DNA of 36,220 bases, from positions 1 to 36,220 of the forward strand of contig JAJZRF010000033.1 of assembly GCA_021847425.1 (NCBI GenBank), read 5' to 3'. The translations under genes and the position numbers were made by a program. Origin of the DNA: Deltaproteobacteria bacterium (GTDB lineage Bacteria > Desulfobacterota > Desulfobulbia > Desulfobulbales > Desulfurivibrionaceae). The notes under the pieces are model-generated. The model was not told the origin of the DNA, made no database searches, and saw only the letters and a list, made by a program, of their open reading frames with translations. Of the stretch, positions 1-9,224 are shown one piece after another; the first letter of the stretch is position 1; every line of letters starts with the position of its first letter.

Positions 1-1027
1 CGTATTTCTCGAAGGTCAGCACTTGGGCCGAGGCGTAGCCGCGATAGGCCGCCGACATCTGAAAGAGATCCATTTCCTCCAGGGCATGATTGAACGGCCC
101 CTCCGCCCAGAGGGAGACCATCTTCAGGTCCAGGCCCAGACTCCATTCCCCGCAATACACCTGATAGCCCGACTCGCGGATGATCTCGTCCGCTTCGTCG
201 CGCCAGTCCACGGCGGACTTACGGATGTGACCGAAGATGTCCAGACTGGTGTCGTAATCCATAAAGCATTGATAGCGGTGGATATCGAGGGCCACGTTGC
301 GGAACTCCGGCTCCTGGAGAAACCCTGCATACTCCCGGAAGCTGCGGAAACCGTCGTGGAACACCACCGTCACCCGTTCGGGCGGGCAGTGGCGGCGGAT
401 GCGCTGATAAGCATCGAGGTTGAAGCGCTTCAAGAGATCGGTGGGGATATCCCAGCGCGGTTCATTGAGCGTCTCGATGCCATGCAGCGCCGGCTGATCT
501 CCGTACCGCTCGGCCAACCGTTCCAGCATGGCCAGGGAATGTCCGATGTACTCCTCGCTGGTATGCCACTCGCAAACGTCGAGGATGCCGCCGTTGTCGA
601 AGCCGTTCTGACACCCCGGCGCGGCATGGAGGTCGAGAACCACCCGCAGGCCGAACTCCCCGGCCCACTCAAAGACCTTGTCGACGATGGCAAGCCCCCC
701 TTCCACAAAGGGATAGCGCGCCTCCTGATAGCTGCGGTGGTAGGGATAGTCCTTGCCGAAGAGCCAGTGGCCGACCGGCAAGCGCACGGCATTGATGCCG
801 GCGCTTTTCAGCCAACCGAAGTCGTCGCGGGTGATGAAGGTGTTCCAGTGGTGGTGCAGGCGTCGGGTAGCCTCGGTCTTGCCCAGCTCGACGCAGTATG
901 AGGTCTCGTCGGTGGCTTGCAGCCCCGCAAACAGACTCGGCGTAATCCATTTTTCCAACACCAGCCAGCCGCCGAGATTGACGCCGCGCAGTTTGCTTCC
1001 GCCTTCGTGAACCGTTTGAATAGTCAT
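1..1027 (-). CDS. Glycoside hydrolase family 5 (exo-1,3-glucanase-like), C-terminus cut by window edge
   Basis: A continuous minus-strand frame starts at the ATG ending at 1027 and runs off the left edge, giving about 342 residues. The N-terminus reads MTIQTVHEGGSKLRGVNLGG, followed by WLVLEKWITPSLF, a start typical of GH5 exo-beta-1,3-glucanase relatives. The acid/base lies in LNEP (Glu189) and the likely nucleophile in YCGEWS (Glu294), which fits a TIM-barrel retaining glycosidase. There is no signal peptide, so I infer a cytoplasmic enzyme. It starts 21 bp downstream of the ABC transporter stop and is probably cotranscribed with it. The GH30 gene further upstream suggests a shared beta-glucan or glucoside substrate, but the substrate is inferred. 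The GH5 assignment is firm; the subfamily is less so. Confidence 0.85.
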   Translation of the reverse strand, partial: MTIQTVHEGGSKLRGVNLGGWLVLEKWITPSLFAGLQATDETSYCVELGKTEATRRLHHHWNTFITRDDFGWLKSAGINAVRLPVGHWLFGKDYPYHRSYQEARYPFVEGGLAIVDKVFEWAGEFGLRVVLDLHAAPGCQNGFDNGGILDVCEWHTSEEYIGHSLAMLERLAERYGDQPALHGIETLNEPRWDIPTDLLKRFNLDAYQRIRRHCPPERVTVVFHDGFRSFREYAGFLQEPEFRNVALDIHRYQCFMDYDTSLDIFGHIRKSAVDWRDEADEIIRESGYQVYCGEWSLGLDLKMVSLWAEGPFNHALEEMDLFQMSAAYRGYASAQVLTFEKY

Positions 1028-1048
1028 GGATGATCCTTCTGCATAGTT

Positions 1049-2737
1049 TTACAGGCTCAGACGGCGTGAGTAGAAAGAGGCGCCATTTGGCAGATGGGAA
1101 ATTACAAGCAGCGTGGCATCGGGGAGCTGTTCATTGATCAGGCGCAGCATCCGTTCCTCTTCCTGAGGGTCCAGGGAATCGAAGGCCTCCTGCAGGAAAA
1201 TCCATTGGGGACGGTTGAGCAGTAGGCGCACCATGCCCAAGAGTTGCTGCTCCCCCCGGGCCAGGGTGTTGATCCAATTGTCCTGCTGGTCGAGCTGGTC
1301 GATGAGGTTTTCAAGGCCCACCAAACGCAGGGCCTGCTCGAGTTGTTCCTGGCTGAAAACCCGGCGGGAGGCTGGGTAGCAGATGGCGTTGCGCAGGCTG
1401 CTGGTGGGCAGATACGGCCGGGGCGGCACGAAAAAGAGGCGGCCTTGGCTGGGGAGTTCGATGACGCCGCTGCCCCAGGGTCTTATCCCGGCAATGGCGC
1501 GAAACAGCTTTGCCCCGGTGTAGGTGTTGCCGGTGATCAGCACATGTTCGCCCTGGCCGATCTCCATATTGATGTTTTGGGCCAATACCGGGCCGTCGTA
1601 TTTGGCGATACTGAGGTCGCGGAAGGCCAATACCGGCCGGTCTGAGCTCTTCACCTGGATCCAGTGATCCGGTTTTGCCAGTTCCTCGTCCACATTATCC
1701 AACACCGCAAGTAAACTCAGCGTGCGTTCCACCGAGGCGCGCCATTCGGCGATCCCGCCCGCGTTGCCCACCGGCCAGGAGAGGGCGCCGACCATCTGCT
1801 GGAACGCCTGGGAGGCTTGTATCATTGCCCCTAGGCTAATGCTTCTCAGGATGAAGCGGGGGGCGCAGATCAGGAGCGGAAATGCCATGTTTAGAGAGGA
1901 ATAGCCGGTGTTGAATATCTGGATATTTCGCCATGCCGTAGTTTGCGTGTTCCATACCGTGCGAATCTTGCAGAACAGATCCCGGAAAAGCTGCCGCTCA
2001 TAGCTGTCGGCATGGATCAGCGCGATGGCCTGGCTGTTTTCCTGTGCCTCCAGCAGACCGGCGCGGAAATCCGCCTCCGCCGATTGCCGGGCGTTGGTGG
2101 CTCCGGTCAGGGGCAGGCTCACCCGCCAGCCAAGCCAGGAGGCCAATGCCGTATAGATGACCGCGATCCAGACCAGATGCCCGTAAATGGGGATTTGCCA
2201 TGCTCCCAGGTCAAGCGTCACCACCCCGGAGCGGGACCAGAGTACTTCTGTGAAGCCGATCAAGAGCAAGATGCAGTAAAACAACGAGTGGCCCAGGGCG
2301 ACGGCTGACTCGCTGGCGATACGGCAATCCTCGGCGATACGCCCGTCCGGGTTGTCGTGTTCGCCCGGCAGATGGGAGATCAGGTAGTGGCGGCCATCCC
2401 GCATCCAGCGCGAAAAGACGTAATCTGTCAGCCAGTCGCGCCAATAGATCTGCAGATTGCGTTTGACGACCAGATGCGTGCCGGTTATGGCCATGTCAGA
2501 GACAAAGATGATCGCCAGCACGCCGATCTGGGTGATAAGGCCGCGCATGGAGCGCTGCTCCAGGGCGTTGAACAACGCCGCGCTCCACTGGGTAACCACC
2601 ACCGCCAGGATCATTTGCATTATGGTCAGGAGCGCCAGGAAAAAGGTGGTGCCCCGAATCTTCAGTTTTTGCTTCGAGCGCCAAAACAGCTTGGACAGGC
2701 GAAGAAATTCAACGAGAAAATCGAGGGAATTAGGCAT
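1049..2737 (-). CDS. YddA/BacA-like ABC half-transporter (permease fused to a degenerate ATPase)
   Basis: This 562-residue protein has an N-terminal membrane domain (residues about 25-340, hydrophobic segments near 30-50, 70-90, 150-170 and 185-205) and a C-terminal nucleotide-binding domain (about 365-562). It resembles the SbmA/BacA/YddA-type exporter-fold family that moves peptides or cobalamin. The ATPase motifs are abnormal. Walker A reads GNTYTGAKLF (403-412), one residue short with the Lys displaced and no Ser/Thr. The Q-loop reads VPPR instead of PQR (437-440). Walker B reads FLQEA instead of FLDEA (514-518). The signature-like LARGEQQ (492-498) and the switch His548 remain. The ATG follows an in-frame stop closely and has no evident Shine-Dalgarno. 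It lies between GH30 and GH5 genes on the same strand. Transport is inferred; the substrate is unknown. Confidence 0.82.
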   Translation of the reverse strand: MPNSLDFLVEFLRLSKLFWRSKQKLKIRGTTFFLALLTIMQMILAVVVTQWSAALFNALEQRSMRGLITQIGVLAIIFVSDMAITGTHLVVKRNLQIYWRDWLTDYVFSRWMRDGRHYLISHLPGEHDNPDGRIAEDCRIASESAVALGHSLFYCILLLIGFTEVLWSRSGVVTLDLGAWQIPIYGHLVWIAVIYTALASWLGWRVSLPLTGATNARQSAEADFRAGLLEAQENSQAIALIHADSYERQLFRDLFCKIRTVWNTQTTAWRNIQIFNTGYSSLNMAFPLLICAPRFILRSISLGAMIQASQAFQQMVGALSWPVGNAGGIAEWRASVERTLSLLAVLDNVDEELAKPDHWIQVKSSDRPVLAFRDLSIAKYDGPVLAQNINMEIGQGEHVLITGNTYTGAKLFRAIAGIRPWGSGVIELPSQGRLFFVPPRPYLPTSSLRNAICYPASRRVFSQEQLEQALRLVGLENLIDQLDQQDNWINTLARGEQQLLGMVRLLLNRPQWIFLQEAFDSLDPQEEERMLRLINEQLPDATLLVISHLPNGASFYSRRLSL

Positions 2738-3036
2738 CTGGGCTCAGGGGGTAATGGTGAAAGTGACGCCAATCAGCGGCGCTGGAACCTTTGGCACGGT
2801 CAGCGAAAAGTGATGGCTGGCAGGCTGAAGACGTCGTGCATGTGATTGTCCTTGCGCCTTGTCCCGGCAGGCAGAAATCGTCTTTGAAGGTCATAGGGCT
2901 ATAAAAAAATGTTTTTCTGGCTGGTATTCGGCCACATCCATCCGTCCAGGCCCCCCTGTCAATTCCTACAGAAAGCTTGTGACTCCGTCAACATCTTCTT
3001 GCGGGTGATCTAAAAATCATTGCTTCGCTTGATAGC
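2738..3036. other. Intergenic stretch between GH30 and ABC genes
   Basis: About 300 bp without a convincing gene. A minus-strand frame upstream of the transporter reads as a short hydrophobic tail (SHHFSLTVPKVPAPLIG) ending in a stop just before the transporter ATG, but it has no ATG start. A weak minus-strand promoter-like pair (TTGACG, 17 bp, TAGGAA) lies in the 2965-3000 area. Nothing stronger was seen. Confidence 0.4.
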
Positions 3037-4389
3037 TTATCCGGAAACATTGACAAACCGTAAGGTCATAATGGAATGCGGCGGACTGATCGTGCGGGCA
3101 GCGCGGTTGTGGTATTGCAGGGCAAAGGGAACCGCCTGCTCCGTGCGGTTCATGACCACGACAGCGATTTTCCCGTCCGGATTGAGGAAGGCCGTTGTCT
3201 CGAGGTCATCGGTCGTGCCGGCATGCAGGATGCGTTTGGCGCCAGGGCGAATGTAACGGGAGAAATGGCCAAGATAGTAAAACGAACTCTGATACAGGGG
3301 CTGTCCTGCCTGGGTATCCACCAGGATGGGCGCGCTGCAATAATTACCCACATGATTGGGGCCGCCGCGCTCATCCAAGATGAGATTCCAATCCACCCAC
3401 GCCACGGTCCAACGGTTCAGGTCATTGATGAGCGAATGCCCGTAGCGCTCGCCCACGCCCCACTCGCCTGTGTGCGGGCCGCCTTCCTGACACCCTTCGC
3501 TGAAGAGCAACTGTTTCTCCGGAAAGGCTTCGTGCACGGCGGTCAGATTGTCGAAATGATCCCCCACATACCAGTGAAAAGCCGCGCCCCATACGTATTG
3601 TGCAGCCAGGGGGTCATCGTACACCACTCTGGCGCGCTCGTAGATGGCATCACGGTTGTGGTCCCAAATCATCAGGTTGAGATGGCCCAGCCCCTCTCTC
3701 TGCAGGGTCGGCCCTAAATAATCACGGACAAAATCGCGCTCTTCTTCGGCGGAGTAGAGGCAGGAATCCCAGGATTGGCTCGCTTCCGGTTCATTCTGGA
3801 CGGTGAGGCCCCAGAAGGGGATGCCTTCTTTTTCATATTCCCGGATGTAGCGGCAATAGTAACGCGCCCAAACATCACGGCATTCAGGGAGCAGCCGGCC
3901 GCCGCCGTTCATCTGCCTGTTCGTCTTCATCCACGCCGGCGGGCTCCAGGGTGAGGCGAACAGCTTCAGGCCGCCGCTGACACGCAGGGCTTCCTTGAGC
4001 ATGGGCAGAATAGCGGCGCGGTCACGGGCAATGGAAAAGTGTTGCAGGGCAAAATCGCCGTCCACTTCATCATGGGCGTAATTCCCCTGGGCAAAATCGC
4101 AACTGTTGATATGCGTTCGCCCCATGGTATACCCCAGGCCATTGTGCGGGTCGAAGTATGCCCTCACAACTTCGGCTTGCTTTTCCGCGGGGAGTTTTTG
4201 CCAAGTAACGGCAGCCGATTCGGTGAATGCTCCGCCAAAGCCTTCCATCTTCTGGAAGCGCTTGCGCGGATCGATGGTGATGGCGGGTGTTTCCGGCCGT
4301 GTTGCTTCAAAAACCACGGGGGGCTGTTCGGTCAGGCGGGCTGGGGTGTCTCTGGCTGTGAGCGAGATGTGGACGAGATGGCGGGACAT
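3037..4389 (-). CDS. Glycoside hydrolase family 30 (glucosylceramidase / beta-1,6-glucanase type)
   Basis: A 450-residue protein with the GH30 entry motif MEGFGGAFTESAA (residues 48-60). The acid/base is in TVQNEPE (Glu200) and the nucleophile in LLFSEGC (Glu298). The C-terminus (about 385-450) forms the usual beta-sandwich appended to the barrel. Length fits bacterial GH30. There is no signal peptide, so the enzyme is predicted to be cytoplasmic. The ATG follows GGAG at a 6-base spacing. It lies 110 bp downstream of the AMP nucleosidase on the same strand, and upstream of the ABC and GH5 genes, suggesting a small glycan-processing locus. Members act on beta-glucosides, beta-1,6-glucans or xylans; the exact substrate cannot be read from the sequence. 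Confidence 0.9.
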   Translation of the reverse strand: MSRHLVHISLTARDTPARLTEQPPVVFEATRPETPAITIDPRKRFQKMEGFGGAFTESAAVTWQKLPAEKQAEVVRAYFDPHNGLGYTMGRTHINSCDFAQGNYAHDEVDGDFALQHFSIARDRAAILPMLKEALRVSGGLKLFASPWSPPAWMKTNRQMNGGGRLLPECRDVWARYYCRYIREYEKEGIPFWGLTVQNEPEASQSWDSCLYSAEEERDFVRDYLGPTLQREGLGHLNLMIWDHNRDAIYERARVVYDDPLAAQYVWGAAFHWYVGDHFDNLTAVHEAFPEKQLLFSEGCQEGGPHTGEWGVGERYGHSLINDLNRWTVAWVDWNLILDERGGPNHVGNYCSAPILVDTQAGQPLYQSSFYYLGHFSRYIRPGAKRILHAGTTDDLETTAFLNPDGKIAVVVMNRTEQAVPFALQYHNRAARTISPPHSIMTLRFVNVSG

Positions 4390-4499
4390 GCATTTCTCCG
4401 AAGGAGGGATCTCTCACCACGCAATTCCGGTACAGGCGGCAAAGCGCCCGGGAGGGGTGTGCGCTTGCCGGTCAAATACGCATGAGATCATCACGGGCT

Positions 4500-5276
4500 T
4501 TAACCCAGCGGGCTCCGGCTGTTCAGGCAGGCGGTCTCCATGACCTTGAGGCCCATCTGCAGATGTTCCTGGGTGTAGGTGAGAAAGATCTCCTCGGCGC
4601 TGTCCTTGCTCTTGATCCCCCCTTTTTTCAGGGGCAGGTCCGAAACCAGCATCATGGCGCCGGTGGGCACGTTGAGGGCATAACCCACCGCGAACAGGGT
4701 GGCGATTTCCATGTCGATGGCCATGATCCGGTGCTTGCGGATGTACTGGATGAATTCGGCGTCAAACTCCCACATCCGGTAGTCGGTGGTCATCAGGATG
4801 CCTGACTTGGGAACCATTTTCAGCTCGCTGGTGATGACCTGTTCGCAGATGCGGTTGACGTGGATCGAGGGCAGGGCCGGAACATCCTTGGGCAGATAAT
4901 GCGGGCTGGTGCCTTCGTCCCGGATACTGGCGGTGGGGATGATGATGTCGCCGATCTCCAGGACATCATCGATGCCGCCGCACATGCCGAGCATGAGCAC
5001 GCATTTTATTTCGTCGAGAAAGGAAAGGCAGTGCATGACAATGCCTGCCGAGGGTGAGCCGACCCCGTGATTGATGATGCTCAAATCCCGTTTGCGGTCA
5101 TGGACCACGCTCCAGTGTCCGCGCTGGATGGGGTTGCCGGTGATGCGGGCGAAGTCGTCGATGTAGCGGTGGAAGTTGCAGAGCAGGATGTGGGAGCCGA
5201 AATCCTTGACGCTGGAGCCGGTGTAGCGCTCCAGGGTGTGCCGGGCATAACTGTCGGGCCGCAGCTCTGTGCTCAT
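4500..5276 (-). CDS. amn: AMP nucleosidase, short form
   Basis: This 258-residue protein belongs to the nucleoside phosphorylase/hydrolase superfamily. A glycine-rich segment (LGMCGGIDD) is followed by GDIIIPTASIRDEGTS and the C-terminal MAIDMEIATLFAVGY, where the Glu of the DME segment normally contacts the ribose. The late segment VPTGAMMLVSDLPLK resembles the C-terminal half of E. coli Amn. The extra N-terminal domain of the long enterobacterial enzyme is absent. The predicted reaction is hydrolysis of AMP to adenine and ribose 5-phosphate in the cytosol. It starts 15 bp after the purA stop, so the two are probably one transcript linking AMP synthesis and AMP breakdown. A related purine or uridine phosphorylase activity is the main alternative. 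Confidence 0.8.
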   Translation of the reverse strand: MSTELRPDSYARHTLERYTGSSVKDFGSHILLCNFHRYIDDFARITGNPIQRGHWSVVHDRKRDLSIINHGVGSPSAGIVMHCLSFLDEIKCVLMLGMCGGIDDVLEIGDIIIPTASIRDEGTSPHYLPKDVPALPSIHVNRICEQVITSELKMVPKSGILMTTDYRMWEFDAEFIQYIRKHRIMAIDMEIATLFAVGYALNVPTGAMMLVSDLPLKKGGIKSKDSAEEIFLTYTQEHLQMGLKVMETACLNSRSPLG

Positions 5277-5291
5277 GCCTGTTCCTTCGGG

Positions 5292-6608
<1,317 letters not shown>

Positions 6609-6680
6609 TCATCCGAAAAAAGGTTGTCAGTGAGCCGCGATGGGCTCATGTTTTTTATTTTGTTGGGTGCAGCACCAGGC

Positions 6681-6709
6681 ACCATAGCCAAAGGAAAATA
6701 AAAAGTCAA
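6681..6709 (-). promoter_or_regulatory. Predicted sigma70 promoter for purA-amn
   Basis: On the minus strand a -35 box TTGACT (5 of 6 consensus positions; plus coordinates 6704-6709) is separated by 17 bp from a -10 box TATGGT (4 of 6; 6681-6686). It lies about 90 bp upstream of the purA start. Confidence 0.65.
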
Positions 6710-6741
6710 TCGGTGATGCCTGCGCTCCTTGACAGCCTGTC

Positions 6742-6770
6742 TTGACACCCTCTGGCAAATGCCGTAGATT
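6742..6770 (+). promoter_or_regulatory. Predicted sigma70 promoter for tatB-tatC
   Basis: A perfect -35 TTGACA (6742-6747), a 17-bp spacer and a -10 TAGATT (6765-6770, 4 of 6) lie 84 bp upstream of tatB. A second TTGACA occurs 12 bp earlier. The element is back to back with the purA promoter. Confidence 0.65.
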
Positions 6771-6853
6771 GCCCCTTGAATATTATGGATGTGAGGCGTC
6801 GCTGATTTTTGCGGCAGAGTGGACCTTTTTGCGGACCTTATCGAGGCAATGGC

Positions 6854-7273
6854 ATGTTTGGCATAGGGCTTCCCGAGTTGATTCTGATTCTGGGCATCGC
6901 GCTTATCGTGGTAGGCCCGGAAAAGCTTCCGGAAATGGCGAAGGCCATTGCCAAGGTTGTGCTGGATCTGAAAAAAACGGCTTCGTCCCTCAGTGATAGT
7001 CTGCATGACGAGATGAAGGGTGAGCTGGGGCAGGACCCCTGGCAGCAGAAGCTGGGAGATGCCTACCCCAACCTGCCCTCCACCACGGTTCCGGAGGCGG
7101 GCGCGCCGGAGATCGACGCGGTATCGCCGCCGGACCCTAATGCGGTCGAGAGCATCGCCGAACCCGAGGACAGAAAAAAGAATCCGGAGATTGACGCGGT
7201 CTCTTCGCCTGAGGCCAAACCAGTCGTGGTAGCAGCAGAAGCCGAGGCCAAACAAGAGAAGCCCGCAGGATGA
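6854..7273 (+). CDS. tatB: Twin-arginine translocase subunit TatB (TatA/B family)
   Basis: This 139-residue protein opens with MFGIGLPELILILGIALIVV, a single short membrane helix after the PEL motif. It is followed by GPEKLPEMAKAIAKVV, the hinge and amphipathic helix of TatA/TatB proteins. The remaining 80 residues are acidic and proline-rich, as in TatB. The internal ATG at 6854 is chosen because it begins exactly at the family N-terminus and has GAGG about 7 bases upstream; an earlier ATG at 6809 would add 15 atypical residues. Its stop overlaps the tatC start (ATGA). TatB with TatC recognises folded precursors carrying RR signal peptides at the inner membrane. A TatA role cannot be excluded. 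Confidence 0.88.
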   Translation: MFGIGLPELILILGIALIVVGPEKLPEMAKAIAKVVLDLKKTASSLSDSLHDEMKGELGQDPWQQKLGDAYPNLPSTTVPEAGAPEIDAVSPPDPNAVESIAEPEDRKKNPEIDAVSSPEAKPVVVAAEAEAKQEKPAG

Positions 7274-8004
7274 CCGAGGGGCTGTCAGGCTTTTTCTCCC
7301 AGCATCTCCGGGAGCTGCGCAATCGGGTGCTGGTGTCCTTTCTGGCCATCCTGGCGGCCACCTGCATCGCCTATGCCTTTTCCGAACACCTCGTCCGTTT
7401 TTTGATGGTCCCTCTGATCACGGGGCATCCGACCCTGGCCAAGCTCGTGTATACCAACCTCACCGAGGCCTTTGTCAGCTATCTGAAGATTTCCCTGCTG
7501 GCCGGGCTCATCGTCGGTTTTCCGGTCTGCTGTTACGAACTGTGGATGTTCATTTCGCCGGGGCTGCACCGCCATGAACGGCGGCTGGCGCAAACCGTGG
7601 TCTTCTGGGCTACGGCCCTTTTCGCAGGCGGGGTGGTGTTTGCCTATTGGGTGGTGCTGCCGAGGACGCTTGCTTTTCTGCTGAGCTTTGCCGACGAGCA
7701 GTTGGAGCCTCTGCTCCGGCTTGACGCCTACCTCACCTTTGTGGCCCGCACCTCGCTGGCCTTCGGCCTGGCCTTTGAGGTTCCGTTTCTCATGGTCATG
7801 GTGGCCAAGGCCGGGATTGTGGGCAAGGGCTATTTTGCCCGGCAGCGGAAATACTTTTATCTCGCCATCCTGGTCCTTGCCTTTTTGCTCACCGCAGGCG
7901 ATATGCTGTCTGCCGCGCTGCTTGCCGTGCCGCTTTTCGGGCTGTACGAGGCAGGCATCCTCATCAGTCGTATGTTCAAGGGAAAGCAGAAGGCTGAGGG
8001 CTGA
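7270..8004 (+). CDS. tatC: Twin-arginine translocase subunit TatC, divergent copy
   Basis: The 244-residue protein has the TatC layout of six membrane helices. It begins with an HLRELRNR cytoplasmic segment and has ELWMFISPGLHRHERR after helix two, where the Glu of HERR is a family signature. The last periplasmic segment reads LTAGDMLSAAL in place of the usual LTPTPD, so this copy is more divergent than the second tatC at 28376. Translation is coupled to tatB through a 4-base ATGA overlap. The last codons (KQKAEG) and the stop lie inside a heptad repeat at 7986-8006. It forms the receptor of the Tat translocase with TatB. Confidence 0.93.
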   Translation: MTEGLSGFFSQHLRELRNRVLVSFLAILAATCIAYAFSEHLVRFLMVPLITGHPTLAKLVYTNLTEAFVSYLKISLLAGLIVGFPVCCYELWMFISPGLHRHERRLAQTVVFWATALFAGGVVFAYWVVLPRTLAFLLSFADEQLEPLLRLDAYLTFVARTSLAFGLAFEVPFLMVMVAKAGIVGKGYFARQRKYFYLAILVLAFLLTAGDMLSAALLAVPLFGLYEAGILISRMFKGKQKAEG

Positions 8005-8006
8005 AA
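7986..8006 (+). repeat. Short heptad array at the tatC stop codon
   Basis: Three 7-bp units, GCAGAAG, GCTGAGG and GCTGAAA, span the tatC stop (8002-8004). The period and consensus resemble the longer arrays at 15235-15344 and 31633-31767. It is too short to be certain by itself. Confidence 0.4.
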
Positions 8007-8022
8007 GCTTCCGTACTACGAA

Positions 8023-9189
8023 TCAAAGAACATACTGCGGAATCTTCAGCAATTCTCCGTTCCGCATCGCCGACTGGTGCGCGACAATGCCGGCCACCGT
8101 CAGGTTCAATGCCTGGGCAATGTCCACAAGCGGCATGCGGTCCAGCAGGATGGCCTCTACGAACTCATTCATCAGATAGCCGTGCGATCCGTCGTGGCCA
8201 CCGGGCTGAACTCCCGGTGGCAGAGACGGCCGTTCAATCAATGGAGCCTCCATCCCATCCATCCCTTTGAAAACCCTGTCGAAAATTCCCTTCTCAGTCC
8301 AGATTCGCCCCGTTTCGTCACCGGTACCCGGGATGTCCCAACTCACCGCCGTTCGGGCCATGCTTCCTTCACTGGTGCGGAACAGCGCGATCTCGGTGCC
8401 GAACGGATTGTCATACCTGTTCTTGGCCTGCAGGTGCGGAATGGGACTGGGCCTGCCCATGCACGACACTTCCGTGAATGAACCGCCTGTAACCCCCATG
8501 TAATAAGCATTCGTGTGGGTTGGATACCATTGCGGCGGCAGGCCCGTACGCCATCCCCCGTACGCGGCCAGAGGTGTTCCCAGGTAATGCAGGTACTCGG
8601 CCTCGGAGTAAATCAGCTTGCCAAGCGCTCCCGCCCTGGACATCTCGCGCATGGCGTAAAGATCACCATGGAAATAGGAGGTCTCAAACATCATGTACTT
8701 CCCAGCAGAGCTCCTGGCCGCAGCGAAAAGCGCCTCGGCGTCTTCCAGGGACCCGAAAACGGCCGGCACGGCCGAGGCAACGTGCTTCCCTGCCTGGAGA
8801 GCCGCAATGGCGAGGCGCGCGTGGCTGGGCGCATCCGTGGCAATGAAAACAGCTTCGACCGCCTCGTCTCGGATAAGTTCCTCGCCCGTCCCGTACATCT
8901 TCTGGCAGCGACAGGCTTTTGCCAACGCGGCGCACTGCTCGGGCACCAGATCGGCAACCGCCGTGATCGTTACATTCGGATGATCCTGAAAAGAGAAATC
9001 CGCCCCGAATCCACACACGCCATAGCCAATGATGCCCACCCGGATCTTGCGATCGGAAACCGGGGCCCACTGCTGCTCGGTGTCCTGATCAACCAATTCC
9101 CTCTCAAAGCCCTGAATCGGAGGAACCGCGTGCGTCAACCCCGAGTCATCGGATCTTCCTGCCGTATCGTTCTCAAGCTCGTCTTGCAT
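8023..9189 (-). CDS. Gfo/Idh/MocA-fold NAD(P)-dependent protein lacking the EKP lysine
   Basis: After an unusual 49-residue polar N-terminus comes a Rossmann fold (KIRVGIIGYGVCGFGADF), then the C-terminal alpha/beta domain of the Gfo/Idh/MocA family; total length 388 residues. The position normally occupied by the catalytic EKP reads AVP (GKHVASAVPAVFGS), so the lysine is absent. A later WYPTHTNAYY segment recalls the YPTH motif of NAD-dependent glycosidases (GH109 clan), which also lack the EKP lysine. Activity is therefore uncertain: sugar oxidoreductase or redox-assisted glycosidase. No signal peptide is seen. The start at 9189 is the first ATG; a shorter protein starting nearer the Rossmann fold has no obvious start codon. 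It converges on tatC with an 18-bp gap. Confidence 0.8.
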   Translation of the reverse strand: MQDELENDTAGRSDDSGLTHAVPPIQGFERELVDQDTEQQWAPVSDRKIRVGIIGYGVCGFGADFSFQDHPNVTITAVADLVPEQCAALAKACRCQKMYGTGEELIRDEAVEAVFIATDAPSHARLAIAALQAGKHVASAVPAVFGSLEDAEALFAAARSSAGKYMMFETSYFHGDLYAMREMSRAGALGKLIYSEAEYLHYLGTPLAAYGGWRTGLPPQWYPTHTNAYYMGVTGGSFTEVSCMGRPSPIPHLQAKNRYDNPFGTEIALFRTSEGSMARTAVSWDIPGTGDETGRIWTEKGIFDRVFKGMDGMEAPLIERPSLPPGVQPGGHDGSHGYLMNEFVEAILLDRMPLVDIAQALNLTVAGIVAHQSAMRNGELLKIPQYVL

Positions 9190-9224
9190 CGCTTTATCCC
9201 TGCCTCCTGTGTTTCGGTCAACGC

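Noticed and set aside
2738-2845. Short minus-strand frame upstream of the ABC gene ending in a hydrophobic tail
   Set aside because: It has no ATG, GTG or TTG start that gives more than a fragment and no Shine-Dalgarno; I treat it as non-coding.
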